From CBDDHT01 sp965227905 (lineage in GTDB: Bacteria; Pseudomonadota; Alphaproteobacteria; Rhizobiales; Methyloligellaceae): 64,000 nt of DNA. A program made the translations under genes and the position numbers. Positions 9,311 through 18,072 of the stretch are shown piece after piece; within the stretch, counting starts at the first letter, position 1, and each line of letters starts with the position of its first letter. The notes under the pieces are model-generated. The model worked only from the letters and a program-made list of their open reading frames with translations. It was not told where the DNA came from and ran no database searches. The stretch covers positions 2,046,001 to 2,110,000 of the forward strand of contig OZ245780.1 in assembly GCA_965227905.1 (NCBI GenBank). Reading direction: 5' to 3'.

Positions 9311-9916
9311 CTACCAGCCGCCCGTCTCCAGCCAGGACTCGAGCATCGGTAATCGGTCCAGGCCCCAGAAAGGCTCGCCGTCGATCAGGAAAAACGGCGA
9401 ACCGAAGACGCCTTTCGCAATCGCCTCGTCGGTTACGGCTTTCACCTTCGCCTTCATCGGCTCGCTTGAGATCCCGGCCTCGATTTCGGAGGCGGGGAGT
9501 CCGAGTTTCGCGCCGACGGAAGCGACGTTGGCTGGCAGCGTCATGTCCATGGCCTCGGCAAAATAGGCATGAAAGGCGGCTCGGGCGAAATCATGTGCCA
9601 TCTCTGGGACGTGTTCCTCGACCCAGTAGAATGCACGGCTGGCCGGAAGCGCAGTTATGGGGTGGTTTTCGGGCGGTTGGAACGCGAGGCCGGTTTGACG
9701 CGACAGACGGGCCCAGTCGCGGCGCGCATAGTCACCCTTCATCGGTGTTGAGCTCAGGCCGCGGGCCCCGGTGTGCTTAAACGCGACGCCGAGCATGTAA
9801 GGGCGCCAAAGCACCGTGCGGCCCTGACGGTCCGCAATCTCATCGATGGTGGCTGCGGCGAAGTAGGCATAGCCGGAGCTGAAGTCGAACCAGAACTCTA
9901 TCGGCGACTTTGGCAT
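9311..9916 (-). CDS. DsbA-fold 2-hydroxychromene-2-carboxylate isomerase / kappa-class GST-like protein
   Basis: 201 residues from MPKSPIEFWFDFSSGYAYFA, the typical N-terminus of the HCCA isomerase family (thioredoxin fold with helical insert, glutathione-dependent). The catalytic-type Ser lies in the DFSSGYAY loop, and the C-terminus has the cis-Pro loop GVFGSPFFLIDGEPFWGLDRL, conserved in the family. Members isomerise hydroxychromene carboxylates in naphthalene-type degradation, or act as general glutathione conjugators; with no aromatic pathway nearby the substrate is open. ATG 9928 is an alternative start. Confidence 0.88.
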   Translation of the reverse strand: MPKSPIEFWFDFSSGYAYFAAATIDEIADRQGRTVLWRPYMLGVAFKHTGARGLSSTPMKGDYARRDWARLSRQTGLAFQPPENHPITALPASRAFYWVEEHVPEMAHDFARAAFHAYFAEAMDMTLPANVASVGAKLGLPASEIEAGISSEPMKAKVKAVTDEAIAKGVFGSPFFLIDGEPFWGLDRLPMLESWLETGGW

Positions 9917-10200
9917 TGTCGATCCCATCAAGGCTTAGCGGCTTCGCACAGTTGGGGCGGTCAATCAAAAGCGCATTGCTGGTGCTTCTGAAACAGCCAA
10001 CTGTGAGAAAAAACACCTAGCCAATTGATGAGCAAGTCATACCTTGAGATGCAGGAACTGGGGCATCCAAGAGTACAGCTGTGTCTGAAACAGAGACTGC
10101 GGTACTTCCAGAGCTGGCTCCCGGTGCCCTACCAACCTCTCGCTGGTTTCCGAGACGGCGGTCAGGGACTTCGCAGATGCCGCCAATGCGCTAGCTCGGA

Positions 10201-10329
10201 CTAGGTGTCCAGCAGAACCGATACCGCGCCATCCCAGTAGGTCGTTAAGACGAAGATCGACAGAAGCGTTAGCAACGTCGCGACGACCGCGAACGCAATG
10301 CCTGCGATTTGAAGCAGTTTCTGCAGCAT
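10201..10329 (-). CDS. Small single-pass membrane protein
   Basis: 42 residues starting MLQKLLQIAGIAFAVVATL, with one hydrophobic helix of about 22 residues and a short polar tail. The ribosome site ggagaggaac directly precedes the start, which is why the longer upstream frame was not used. No homologue recognised. It stands alone between the isomerase and the disrupted protease gene. Confidence 0.55.
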   Translation of the reverse strand: MLQKLLQIAGIAFAVVATLLTLLSIFVLTTYWDGAVSVLLDT

Positions 10330-10625
10330 GTTCCTCTCCAATATATGTCCGATGTTGCCCAACCTTTTGAGGCATTCGGTAGGTGGAGAGGCCGCGGCCA
10401 AGCGGCAATGCGTTGTTACCATTCGCTACAGGGATGAAACACTATTGCCAATACTCGCCGAAAATGTGTAATCGAAAATCCTATATAGGCACTAAATACA
10501 CCTCCCCTTCGTGGCGAGCACTTTGGTTTTATATGGCGAGATTGCGATTAGATGCAAATATCCATTGATTTTTTGCTCTAAAATTATATAAACTATCAAT
10601 ATTATTGTGAAGGGGAGGGTGATTC
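10330..10625. other. Intergenic region upstream of the protease gene
   Basis: AT content rises towards 10600 and a strong ribosome site (ggggaggg) lies just before the protease start, so a promoter is probable here. No gene is supported. Confidence 0.4.
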
Positions 10626-11384
10626 ATGGCAAAATCTCCTGGTTTGAAGTCGCGTGAAACATCATCCAATAGATATAATAATTTGGAAAAACGCTTGCTC
10701 CGTCTTGAGTCATTATTTCAAGCAAGTTCAGAGGGTGGCGCTACTTTGTCTCGAAATTCTACCGCTGGGGTTGATGATTTTGCGAGTGCTCATTTTTGCG
10801 GCCTGCCAGAAGTGCCCGAGCGACAATTCGATCAAGAAGTATCCTTGGGACGTGCTGAACTTATTCGTTATGTCGATAAGAAGTGGGTTAATGGAACAAA
10901 GTTGCGATTTTTCTTTTTCACGGAAGGATCGGATGCTGGTGACGCCGAAAACGTGAGTATGGTTCGGGACGGATTCGAGATCTGGGAAGATGTTGGAATT
11001 GGTGTTTCTTTTGAGGAGACAGGTGACATTACAGAAGCGGAAGTACGTATCGGGTTTCGACAAGGCGATGGTGCATGGTCCTATGTTGGAAGAGACGTCA
11101 TAGATATTCCCGGTCAGTCTGAGCGTACAATGAATTTTGGCTGGGACCTTCGTCAAGATCCTCGGGGTGTCGACACAGTTGTACACGAGATCGGCCACAC
11201 ACTCGGCTTTCCTCACGAACACCAGAATCCCTTTTCTGGAATCGTCTGGGATGAGGAGGCGGTCTATCACTATTTTGGAGGTCCGCCCAACAATTGGCCG
11301 CGGAGCCGTACTTTTCACAATGTCTTGAGAAAGCTTTCCGTCCGTGACGTCGAGGGGTCAGATTGGGATCCGAATTCGATTATG
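10626..11384 (+). pseudogene. Astacin-like zinc metalloprotease, 5' part, cut by IS insertion
   Basis: The first 253 residues of a protease of about 398 residues. The zinc motif HEIGHTLGFPHE is at residues 187-198 (His187, His191, His197; Glu188 as base), the extended HExxHxxGxxHE form of the astacin/metzincin clan. The N-terminus has a short coiled helix (LEKRLLRLESLF) and no signal peptide. The frame stops inside the IS just after SIM. Joining the two flanks and removing one copy of tatg restores SIMHYG, the metzincin Met-turn, in frame with 12731-13171. The loss of Met-turn and C-terminus should make it inactive. Confidence 0.88.
11381..11384. repeat. 4-bp target duplication, left copy (tatg)
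   Basis: tatg borders the IS on the left and recurs at 12730-12733 on the right, as expected for a four-base duplication of an IS407-type IS3 element. Confidence 0.85.
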
Positions 11385-11534
11385 TGACCTGGGCCCCAAG
11401 ACGCCCTCATTTATTTTGAGAGTCCAGAGTTTAGATAACTAGTCATCCTGTTGTCGTGAAGTGCTGTTTCCTTTTCTGTTTTCATGGTCGCGGTGTGAGC
11501 CTTCCCCTCGGAGCCACCGTCGCTCGTTCGCCCA

Positions 11535-12365
11535 TTAGGCGAGCGACGGTGTCGGAGAGTGGAAGGCGGTGTTCCCCTTGGTGGGTCCTGAGCCTTGTGC
11601 ATACAGCACGGCCAGTGGTGGCAATCCGCCCAGAGCTGAATGCGGTCTGACGGTGTTGTAATCGGTGCGCCAGCGCGATAATGCCCGGCGGGCGGCCCTG
11701 AGACTGTCGAACACCTCCTCATTGAGCAACTCGTCACGAAGCCGTCCGTTAAAACTCTCGATGAAGGCATTCTGCTGTGGTTTGCCCGGCGCGATGTAAT
11801 GCCAAGCAACGCCGGTCCGGTTCTGCCACTCAAGGATCGCTCGGGACGTCAGCTCGCAGCCATTGTCACTGACGATCGTTCGTGGCTTGCCACGGCGGGC
11901 TATCAAAGCATCAAGTTCACGCGCAACCCGTGCCCCCGATAGCGATGTGTCCGCTACCAGCGCAAGGCATTCACGGCTGTAATCGTCAATCACTGCCAGG
12001 ATGCGGAACCGCCGGCTGGCACCGAACACGTCGGAGAGGAAGTCCAGGCTCCAGCGCATGCTCGGGCCAATGGGGATCGGGATCGGCGCCCGGGTTCCCC
12101 GCGCGCGCTTGCGCCCACGTCGGCGCGGTACGGCAAGCCGCTCCTCGGCGTAAAGCCGGCGCAGTTTCTTGTGGTTCATTTTGATCCCTTCGCGTTCCAG
12201 CATGAGACCGATGCGGCGATAGCCGAACCGGCGCCGCTCAGCCGCCAGCGCACGCATGCGCGCCCGGATCTGTGGGTTGTCGGGGACACGCGCCCGACGC
12301 ACCGTCTTGGGGTCGACACCGACCAGCCGGCAGGCCCGCCGTTGCGAAAGGGCATATCTTGCCAT
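11535..12365 (-). CDS. IS3-family transposase OrfB (integrase domain), copy 1
   Basis: 276 residues from the first ATG. An HTH_21-type region (RRRFGYRRIGLMLEREGI) is followed by the rve integrase core with the DDE residues in WSLDFLSDVF, IVSDNGCELTS and FIESFNGRLRDELLN. The C-terminal YNTVRPHSALGGLPP is typical. It is normally made as an OrfAB fusion by -1 frameshifting: the frame stays open upstream to the end of orfA, and orfA contains gggaaag just before its stop. Looks intact. Confidence 0.93.
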   Translation of the reverse strand: MARYALSQRRACRLVGVDPKTVRRARVPDNPQIRARMRALAAERRRFGYRRIGLMLEREGIKMNHKKLRRLYAEERLAVPRRRGRKRARGTRAPIPIPIGPSMRWSLDFLSDVFGASRRFRILAVIDDYSRECLALVADTSLSGARVARELDALIARRGKPRTIVSDNGCELTSRAILEWQNRTGVAWHYIAPGKPQQNAFIESFNGRLRDELLNEEVFDSLRAARRALSRWRTDYNTVRPHSALGGLPPLAVLYAQGSGPTKGNTAFHSPTPSLA

Positions 12366-12403
12366 CGCATCAAGGGCCGCCGCGCGTCGCTCAGCAGGTG
12401 TCG

Positions 12404-12667
12404 TTAGTTCTTTCCCAGAAGATCTTTCAGCACCACATTGTCCAGCATCGCGTCCGCCAAAAGCCGCTTCAGGCGGGAATTTTCCGTCTCAAGCGTCTTG
12501 AGCTTGCGCGCATCGGACACATCCATGCCGCCGAACTTCGCCTTCCATTTGTAGAACGTCCCCTGGCTCACGCCATACTTTCGGCAGACTTCCGCAGTCG
12601 CCATCCCGCGCTCCTGCTCGCCAAGGATCGAAATGATCTGTTCTTCGCTGAACCGTGACTTCCTCAT
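12404..12667 (-). CDS. IS3-family transposase OrfA (helix-turn-helix), copy 1
   Basis: 87 residues. HTH_Tnp_1 domain with ATAEVCRKYGVSQGTFYKWK, then a leucine-zipper-like helix (LKTLETENSRLKRLLADAML) used for multimerisation. The stop overlaps the frame of orfB; the slippery gggaaag at about 12410-12416 is a plausible -1 frameshift site giving the transframe read-through GKELTTPAERR into OrfB. Confidence 0.93.
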   Translation of the reverse strand: MRKSRFSEEQIISILGEQERGMATAEVCRKYGVSQGTFYKWKAKFGGMDVSDARKLKTLETENSRLKRLLADAMLDNVVLKDLLGKN

Positions 12668-12730
12668 GTCCGTCTCCTATCGCTGACGGACTCTCCTTTC
12701 AAGTGAGGGACCAAACGGGGCTCAGGTCAT

Positions 12731-13171
12731 ATGCACTACGGCTTTCCATCTGGATTGATTGTTCAGCCAGAAGAATATCAGTCTGGAATCAGGCCGGCAT
12801 TGGGATTGAGCAAGCATGACAAGTCTGAAGTCAAAAAATTCTATCCTAAGGCAGGATCCGACCGGGCGACACGATTAGCAGCGTTCAGTTCCGAGCACCT
12901 CCAATTGGATGCATTCGGTCAAAAGAATTTTGTGCTGACGCCTGACGCAACCCGCGACTACACCATTCAATCTTTTGGTGAGTCGGATTTGCTAATGGTT
13001 CTTTTCCGCGTCGATGATGAAGAGAGGCGTTTCATGGCAGGCAGTGATGACAGTGGTACAAGCGAAAATGCACGAATCGATGTTCGGCTGGAAGCTGATC
13101 ATGAGTACCTTTTGAGTGTTCGAATGTTCGCGCCTTATGGTTCGGGCGATACTGCCGTTATGTATTGGTAG
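12731..13171 (+). pseudogene. Astacin-like metalloprotease, 3' part, beyond the IS
   Basis: Starts at the Met of the Met-turn (MHYGFPSG) and runs 146 codons in the frame of 10626-11384. The first 60 residues complete the protease domain. The rest (about residues 60-146, ending in a beta-rich stretch EYLLSVRMFAPYGSGDTAVMYW) looks like a small PPC-type beta domain often found at the C-terminus of secreted peptidases. The ATG could in principle start translation but would give a fragment without the zinc site. Confidence 0.85.
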
Positions 13172-13304
13172 ATTCGTAGGAGTGAAACTCAAATAGTGGC
13201 CGTTGATCGCCAACCCCGGCACGTTCTGTGTTGGCTACTTGCGGCGGGTATCATGATTTGGCTGGTTACGGTGACGCTATAATGAATACCGCTTGATGAT
13301 GGAA

Positions 13305-13400
13305 TGACCTGAGCCTCACTTGAAAGGAGAGTCCGTCAATGATTAGGAGGCGGACAGAAGAAAGTCATCGTTCGGCGAAGAGCAAGGCATTTCGCTCCGC
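13305..13400 (+). mobile_element. Relic of the same IS3-type element (orfA end), opposite orientation
   Basis: tgacctgagcc followed by tcacttgaaaggagagtccg and the decayed start of orfA closely follow the outer end of the 1345-bp IS, with a deletion of about a dozen bases and many substitutions. The orfA reading is broken after about 25 codons. It lies 130 bases after the disrupted protease. Confidence 0.75.
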
Positions 13401-13461
13401 GCGGAACAGAGGGGCTTGGGGTAGCGATTAGGCAATAATTCGATACAATACTATGTGAGAA

Positions 13462-13905
13462 TTACTTGCTCTTGATATTGCAATCTATTCTGTACTCAAG
13501 GTGATATGAGTTTTTATTCTCATCGAGATTGAGCCCTTGTTTTTGGGCCTGATCCCGAAAAGCTTTATCCAACAAATTTCGTAAATCTGCATCGATTCCA
13601 TCATCGGAAATTTCCAAATGGTCCGGAAGATCATCCCCGTCGCTTGTTTCGCGGTCTGTGTTCTCGGTGTCTTTCCCATTGCCGAATATATTGTTCCAAC
13701 CGGCTCGGTAGGCCGGCGTCGATACGCTTGAAAAATGACTGATAGACGATTGGGATGCTGACTTGGGTGCCGTATCGGTCTTACCTGTTGATTTGTCTGC
13801 TGAAGAGGTTTCAGCGGTCGTTGTAGACTTTCCAGCCTCTGGCTTCTTAGCCTCCGACTTTTTTGCCCCGGTATCGCCTTTCTTGGGCGCTTTTACATCA
13901 CTCAT
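13462..13905 (-). CDS. Hypothetical protein with low-complexity Lys/Ala/Thr-rich N-terminus
   Basis: 147 residues. Residues 1-60 are repetitive (GAKKSEAKKPEAGKS), likely disordered; residues 65-147 look folded, with PAYRAGWNNIFG and an acidic helix DADLRNLLDKAFRDQAQ. No family recognised. It begins near an AT-rich gap and is transcribed away from an IS relic. It may be linked to the neighbouring protease gene but nothing proves it. Confidence 0.5.
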   Translation of the reverse strand: MSDVKAPKKGDTGAKKSEAKKPEAGKSTTTAETSSADKSTGKTDTAPKSASQSSISHFSSVSTPAYRAGWNNIFGNGKDTENTDRETSDGDDLPDHLEISDDGIDADLRNLLDKAFRDQAQKQGLNLDENKNSYHLEYRIDCNIKSK

Positions 13906-14063
13906 CGTCTCGTCACTTCCTTGATAAGAACGTCAGACTGTCATCCTAAAAATTTTCGGCATTATTATCACGTCCGGCAGAAGGTGCAATTGGTGCTGAA
14001 CATGACCAAGAGAGACGATCCAGCGGTCTCGAATCGCCCAAAAATTAGCGGAATGCGCATTGA

Positions 14064-14114
14064 AATGAGCTGCTCTTCGCCGCGCAGTGATTTTCTCATG
14101 TCTGTCTCCCTTGC
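14064..14114 (-). mobile_element. Second relic of an IS3-type orfA start
   Basis: On the minus strand, ggagacagac then an ATG coding MRKSLRGEEQLIS mirrors the real orfA start (ggagacggac, MRKSRFSEEQIIS). Similarity ends after about 14 codons. An independent dead fragment, not a continuation of 13305-13400, since it points the other way. Confidence 0.65.
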
Positions 14115-14293
14115 GGCGCGCTTCGCGTGATTCGGGGGTGATGCGCAAGATTCATTGCGCTCGTCGTCGTTGCGGTTTTCGGATGACGCCGTTCCGGACG
14201 TCAAGTGTCTTGGCAGAATCGTTATTGCGATCCTAGAATCCCTGCAAGCGCCTCGCGCGGTTTCACGTGTGTGCGTGCAGGCGTCAATACGAG

Positions 14294-14572
14294 ATGGAGG
14301 TGTCAGCGCCGAATGGCGCGCATTACGGAATGCCCGATGCTGATCATTCTTCGGAGACGTTTCGAGAGCTGCTTGGCGACGCGATGTCACTACCGGATAC
14401 CGATATTCCCTCGGATTTTTCCGACCGGGTCGCAGCGGCAAAGCAGGACGTTAAGCGGTCGGTAAGGCACACCGCTTTTCTAGTGCGGCGACGAAAATTT
14501 GCAGATGCAGCCCTGGATCCCAGCCTTCGCTGGGATGACGATCGGTGGTGCTTGAGGAGAACGCCGAAGTGA
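14294..14572 (+). CDS. Doubtful small ORF
   Basis: 93 codons beginning MEVSAPNGAHYGMPDADHS. The middle (FRELLGDAMSLPDTDIPSDF, then SDRVAAAKQDVKRS) looks like real amphipathic helix, but there is no ribosome site and the C-terminus runs through a hairpin repeat (14517-14536), so it may be a decayed gene. No family recognised. Confidence 0.3.
   Translation: MEVSAPNGAHYGMPDADHSSETFRELLGDAMSLPDTDIPSDFSDRVAAAKQDVKRSVRHTAFLVRRRKFADAALDPSLRWDDDRWCLRRTPK
14517..14536. repeat. Short hairpin, atcccagc-cttc-gctgggat
   Basis: A perfect 8-bp stem with a 4-base loop. Similar hairpins occur as dispersed intergenic repeats in many alphaproteobacteria. No T-tract follows, so a terminator is not favoured. 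Confidence 0.5.
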
Positions 14573-14934
14573 CAGCTATATACATAAGAACAGATGTGGT
14601 TAATGCCACATTTCCTGACGCGGCAACGGCGATGTCAGGTCGTCTTGGTGCAGTGGTATGCGAATGAACGCGATATGCTTCATTTGCCAGGCGTAGGTCA
14701 GCAAATCGCTCCATGCGCGTGGCTGCGCCATGAGCTTGGCATCAGCGATGTAGAACGGAACGGTCCACAATCTCAATTCAAGGCCGAGCCATGATTCTGG
14801 CAAACCGGCTTTACGACCAATCTGCGTGGAATCGCGCGGACGAACGGCTTCGTTTGCCGCATCCGGGGGAGGGGGATTTCAAAAAAACTGAAAACAACCC
14901 CATGCAAAGGGCGTTTCCGGGGGTGTCCCGCCGC
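14573..14934. other. Intergenic region before the RND operon end
   Basis: No supported gene. A 67-codon minus-strand frame (14600-14803) has no ribosome site or recognisable motif. The stretch at 14870-14930 lies just beyond the stop of the efflux pump gene and contains homopolymer runs; no clean terminator stem was found. Confidence 0.4.
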
Positions 14935-17900
14935 CTATTCTGCCGGCGCGCCCGCCGGTTTTTCCACTTCGGGCCGGCCACTGCCGAAATACTCGCGCAG
15001 CCGCTGGAAGGTCACGAACAGGACCGGAATGAAGATCACGCCAAGCACCGTTGCCGCGGCCATGCCGCCGAACACGGTCAGGCCGACCGATATCCGACTC
15101 GCGGCGCCGGCACCCGATGCAAACACCAGCGGCAACACGCCGAGAATGAACGAAAATGCCGTCATCAACACCGCGCGGAATCGCAGACGAGCGGCATCCT
15201 CCGCCGCCTTGGCAATCGGCTGCCCTTCCTCCCGGAGCTGCTTGGCGAACTCCACGATCAGAATCGCATTCTTGGCCGCGAGTCCGATCAACAAGACCAA
15301 GCCGACCTGCGCATAGACGTTCAGCGCGAGGCCCGTCAGCAGCATCAGGCCGATGGCGCCGAAGACGGCGAAGACGACCGAGAGCATGACCGACAGAGGA
15401 ATGGTCCAGCTTTCATACTGCGCAACGAGGAAGAGATAGGCGAACAGGATCGACAGGGCGAAGATGAGATTGCCGGCTTCCCCGGCCTTCTTTTCTTCCA
15501 GCGCCATGCCCGTCCACTCATAAGTGTAGCCGTCGGGCAGGGTGGCACCCAGCTTCTCCATGGCGGCGTTGGCCTGGCCGGACGTGAAGCCCGGCGCCGG
15601 ATTGCCGTTGACTGTTGCAGAACGGAAGAGGTTGTAGCGCTCGACGCTCTCCGGGCCCTGGATCGGGCGCACGGTGACGAAAGCGTTCAGCGGAATCATC
15701 GCGCCTTCCTTGTTGCGTACATAGACCTGGCCAATATCCGTCGCCTCCGCCCGGGCCGTGCCCTCGGCCTGCACATAGACACGGTAGACGCGGCCGAACT
15801 TGTTGAAGTCGTTGACATAATAGGAGCCGAAATTGGCGCTCAGCACCTGGAAGATGTCGCCGACGTCCACGCCCTTCGACTTGGCCAGCTGCCGGTTGAG
15901 GTCGACATAGAGCTGGGGTGCATCCGCCCGGAAGGTGCTGAAGACGCGCGTCAACTGACGGTCGCCGTTTGCTGCGACGATGAGGCCGCCGAGGGAGGAG
16001 GCGAGTTCCGTCGGCGCGCGTCCCTCCGTGTCCTGGAGCACAAACTCGAAGCCGCCTGTCGTGCCGAGGCCCGGGATCGCCGGGATATTGAAGGGGATAA
16101 TCGTCGCGCTCGGGATGCCCAACAGTTTGGGCGTGATGGATCCGAAGATGGTTCTCAGCGATTTGTCGTCGCCCCGCTCGTCCCACGGCTCGAGCGTGGC
16201 GATGAGCAGCGCGCCGTTGGACGCGACCGCGCCGGACAGAATGGAATAGCCGCCGACCGCAATGACATTGGCGATGCCGGGCGTGTCCATGAGGATGGTC
16301 TCGACCTCGGAGACGACGGCAGCCGTGCGGGGAAGGGCCGCACCGTCGGGCAGGCGCACGTCGATCATGAAGGCGCCGCGGTCTTCCTGCGGAATGAACC
16401 CTGTCGGCACCAGAGTCATCAGGCCGCCGGTCGCCACCGCCAGGCCGGCGAAGGCAACGAGGCCGATCGCCATAAACCGGATCAGGCGCTGCACCAACCA
16501 GCCATAGCCGTCGCGCGTTCGGCTGAGGATCGCTTCGAACCAGGCCAGCGGCCCGCGCGTGACAGTCTTCGGGGGGCGCAGGATCGTGGCGCAAAGGGCC
16601 GGGCTCAGCGTCAGGGCGTTGATCGACGAGATCGCAACGGCAACTGCGATGGTTGCGGCGAACTGCTCGAACAATCGTCCCGTCAGGCCGGGCGTGAAGG
16701 CCACCGGGATGAACACGGCCAGCAGCACGAGCGTCGTGGCGATGACGGGGGCGGTGACCTCCTCCATGGCCTTGCGCGTGGCGGCCTTCGGCTCCATGCC
16801 GTCGGCCATGTGTCGCTGAACGTTTTCCACAACGACAATGGCATCGTCCACCACCACGCCGATAGCCAATATGAGCCCGAACAGACTGATCGTGTTGATC
16901 GTGAAACCGAGTACCAGAAGGGCCGCGAAGGTGCCGATCAGGGAGACGGGAATGGCAATGGCCGGGATCAACGTCGAGCGCCAGTCCTGAAGGAACACAT
17001 AGACGACGAAAATGACGAGGCCCAGCGCCTGGAGCAGGGTAATGAACACCTCGCGAATGGATGTGGAGACATAGAGCGTGGTGTCATAGGTGACCGCGAA
17101 GGTCAGGTCTTCGGGAAACCGCTTGGAGAGTTCTCCAAGAGATTTCTTGACGCCTTCGGCCACATCCAGCGCGTTGGCATCAGGCAGCTGATAGATGGCG
17201 AGCAAGGCGGCCGGTTTGCCGTTGAGCTGGCCGTACCAGCCATAGGTCTCAGCACCAAGCTCGATGCGGGCAACATCCCGCACCCGGACAAGCGTGCCGT
17301 CCGCCTTGGCGCGCACGATGATGTCCTCGAATTCCTTCGCTTCGGTCAGCCGGCCCTTGGCCTGGATCGTGTATTGGAACTGCTGCGTGCTCGGCCCCGG
17401 CGGCTGCCCGATGCTGCCCGGCGAGACCTGCGCATTCTGATCGCGGATGGCGTTGATCACATCGCCCGCTGTCAGCCCGAGACTGGTCAGCCGGTCCGGC
17501 TGCAGCCAGATGCGCATGGCATAATCGCGCCCGCCCAGCAGATCGACGCTGGCAACGCCCGGCACGCGCGACAAGGGATCGCGCAGATTGATGCTCGTAT
17601 AGTTCGAGAGGAAAATGTCGTCATAGGTGCCGTTCGGCGAAAAGACCGAGACCACCATCAGCATGGCCGTCGACTGCTTCTTGACCGAGAGGCCCTGGCG
17701 GGTGACGTCCTCGGGCAGCTTTGGCGTTGCAAGCGACACACGGTTCTGCACGTTCACCTGCGCCAGATCGCCATCGGTCCCGACCGCGAAGGTAACGGTG
17801 AGCGTATAGCTGCCGTCGTTCGTGCTCTTCGACGACATGTAGATCATGCCCTCGACACCGTTGACCTCGGCCTCGATGACCGAGGCAACCGTTTCTTCAA

Positions 17901-18072
17901 CGACCTGGGCGTTGGCGCCGGGATATTTGGCCGTGACCTGAACCTGCGGCGGGGTCAGCTCCGGATACTCGGCGATTGGAAGCACGCCCAGCGCCAGCAT
18001 GCCGGCAAGAACGGTGACGATCGAAATGACGAAGGCGAATTTCGGCCGGTTGATAAAGAAGGCACTGAGCAT
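14935..18072 (-). CDS. RND multidrug efflux pump, inner-membrane transporter (HAE1/AcrB family)
   Basis: 1045 residues, the family's usual length. It begins MLSAFFINRPKFAFVISIV (TM1), has two large periplasmic loops, and the TM4 proton-relay region IGVVVDDAIVVVENVQRHM with its Asp pair. It would export drugs or other amphiphiles using the proton gradient, in a trimer with the membrane fusion protein encoded directly upstream (the stop of that gene abuts this start with no gap). No outer-membrane channel gene lies next to it, so a TolC-type protein elsewhere is probably used. Substrate not predictable. Confidence 0.96.
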   Translation of the reverse strand: MLSAFFINRPKFAFVISIVTVLAGMLALGVLPIAEYPELTPPQVQVTAKYPGANAQVVEETVASVIEAEVNGVEGMIYMSSKSTNDGSYTLTVTFAVGTDGDLAQVNVQNRVSLATPKLPEDVTRQGLSVKKQSTAMLMVVSVFSPNGTYDDIFLSNYTSINLRDPLSRVPGVASVDLLGGRDYAMRIWLQPDRLTSLGLTAGDVINAIRDQNAQVSPGSIGQPPGPSTQQFQYTIQAKGRLTEAKEFEDIIVRAKADGTLVRVRDVARIELGAETYGWYGQLNGKPAALLAIYQLPDANALDVAEGVKKSLGELSKRFPEDLTFAVTYDTTLYVSTSIREVFITLLQALGLVIFVVYVFLQDWRSTLIPAIAIPVSLIGTFAALLVLGFTINTISLFGLILAIGVVVDDAIVVVENVQRHMADGMEPKAATRKAMEEVTAPVIATTLVLLAVFIPVAFTPGLTGRLFEQFAATIAVAVAISSINALTLSPALCATILRPPKTVTRGPLAWFEAILSRTRDGYGWLVQRLIRFMAIGLVAFAGLAVATGGLMTLVPTGFIPQEDRGAFMIDVRLPDGAALPRTAAVVSEVETILMDTPGIANVIAVGGYSILSGAVASNGALLIATLEPWDERGDDKSLRTIFGSITPKLLGIPSATIIPFNIPAIPGLGTTGGFEFVLQDTEGRAPTELASSLGGLIVAANGDRQLTRVFSTFRADAPQLYVDLNRQLAKSKGVDVGDIFQVLSANFGSYYVNDFNKFGRVYRVYVQAEGTARAEATDIGQVYVRNKEGAMIPLNAFVTVRPIQGPESVERYNLFRSATVNGNPAPGFTSGQANAAMEKLGATLPDGYTYEWTGMALEEKKAGEAGNLIFALSILFAYLFLVAQYESWTIPLSVMLSVVFAVFGAIGLMLLTGLALNVYAQVGLVLLIGLAAKNAILIVEFAKQLREEGQPIAKAAEDAARLRFRAVLMTAFSFILGVLPLVFASGAGAASRISVGLTVFGGMAAATVLGVIFIPVLFVTFQRLREYFGSGRPEVEKPAGAPAE

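Larger units (their letters stand above)
11385..12729 (-). mobile_element. IS3-family insertion sequence (IS407-like group), 1345 bp, copy 1
   Basis: Ends are imperfect inverted repeats beginning tgacctgggcccc and tgacctgagcccc. It encodes the usual orfA and orfB overlapping transposase genes on the minus strand and is flanked by a 4-bp duplication. Orientation is opposite to the protease gene it disrupts. A second copy with identical encoded proteins is at 61850-63194. Confidence 0.95.

Noticed and set aside
10037..10408. Minus-strand frame of 123 codons next to the small membrane protein
   Set aside because: No ribosome site and low-complexity composition; the other frame (10201-10329) has a clear ribosome site and a proper membrane helix.
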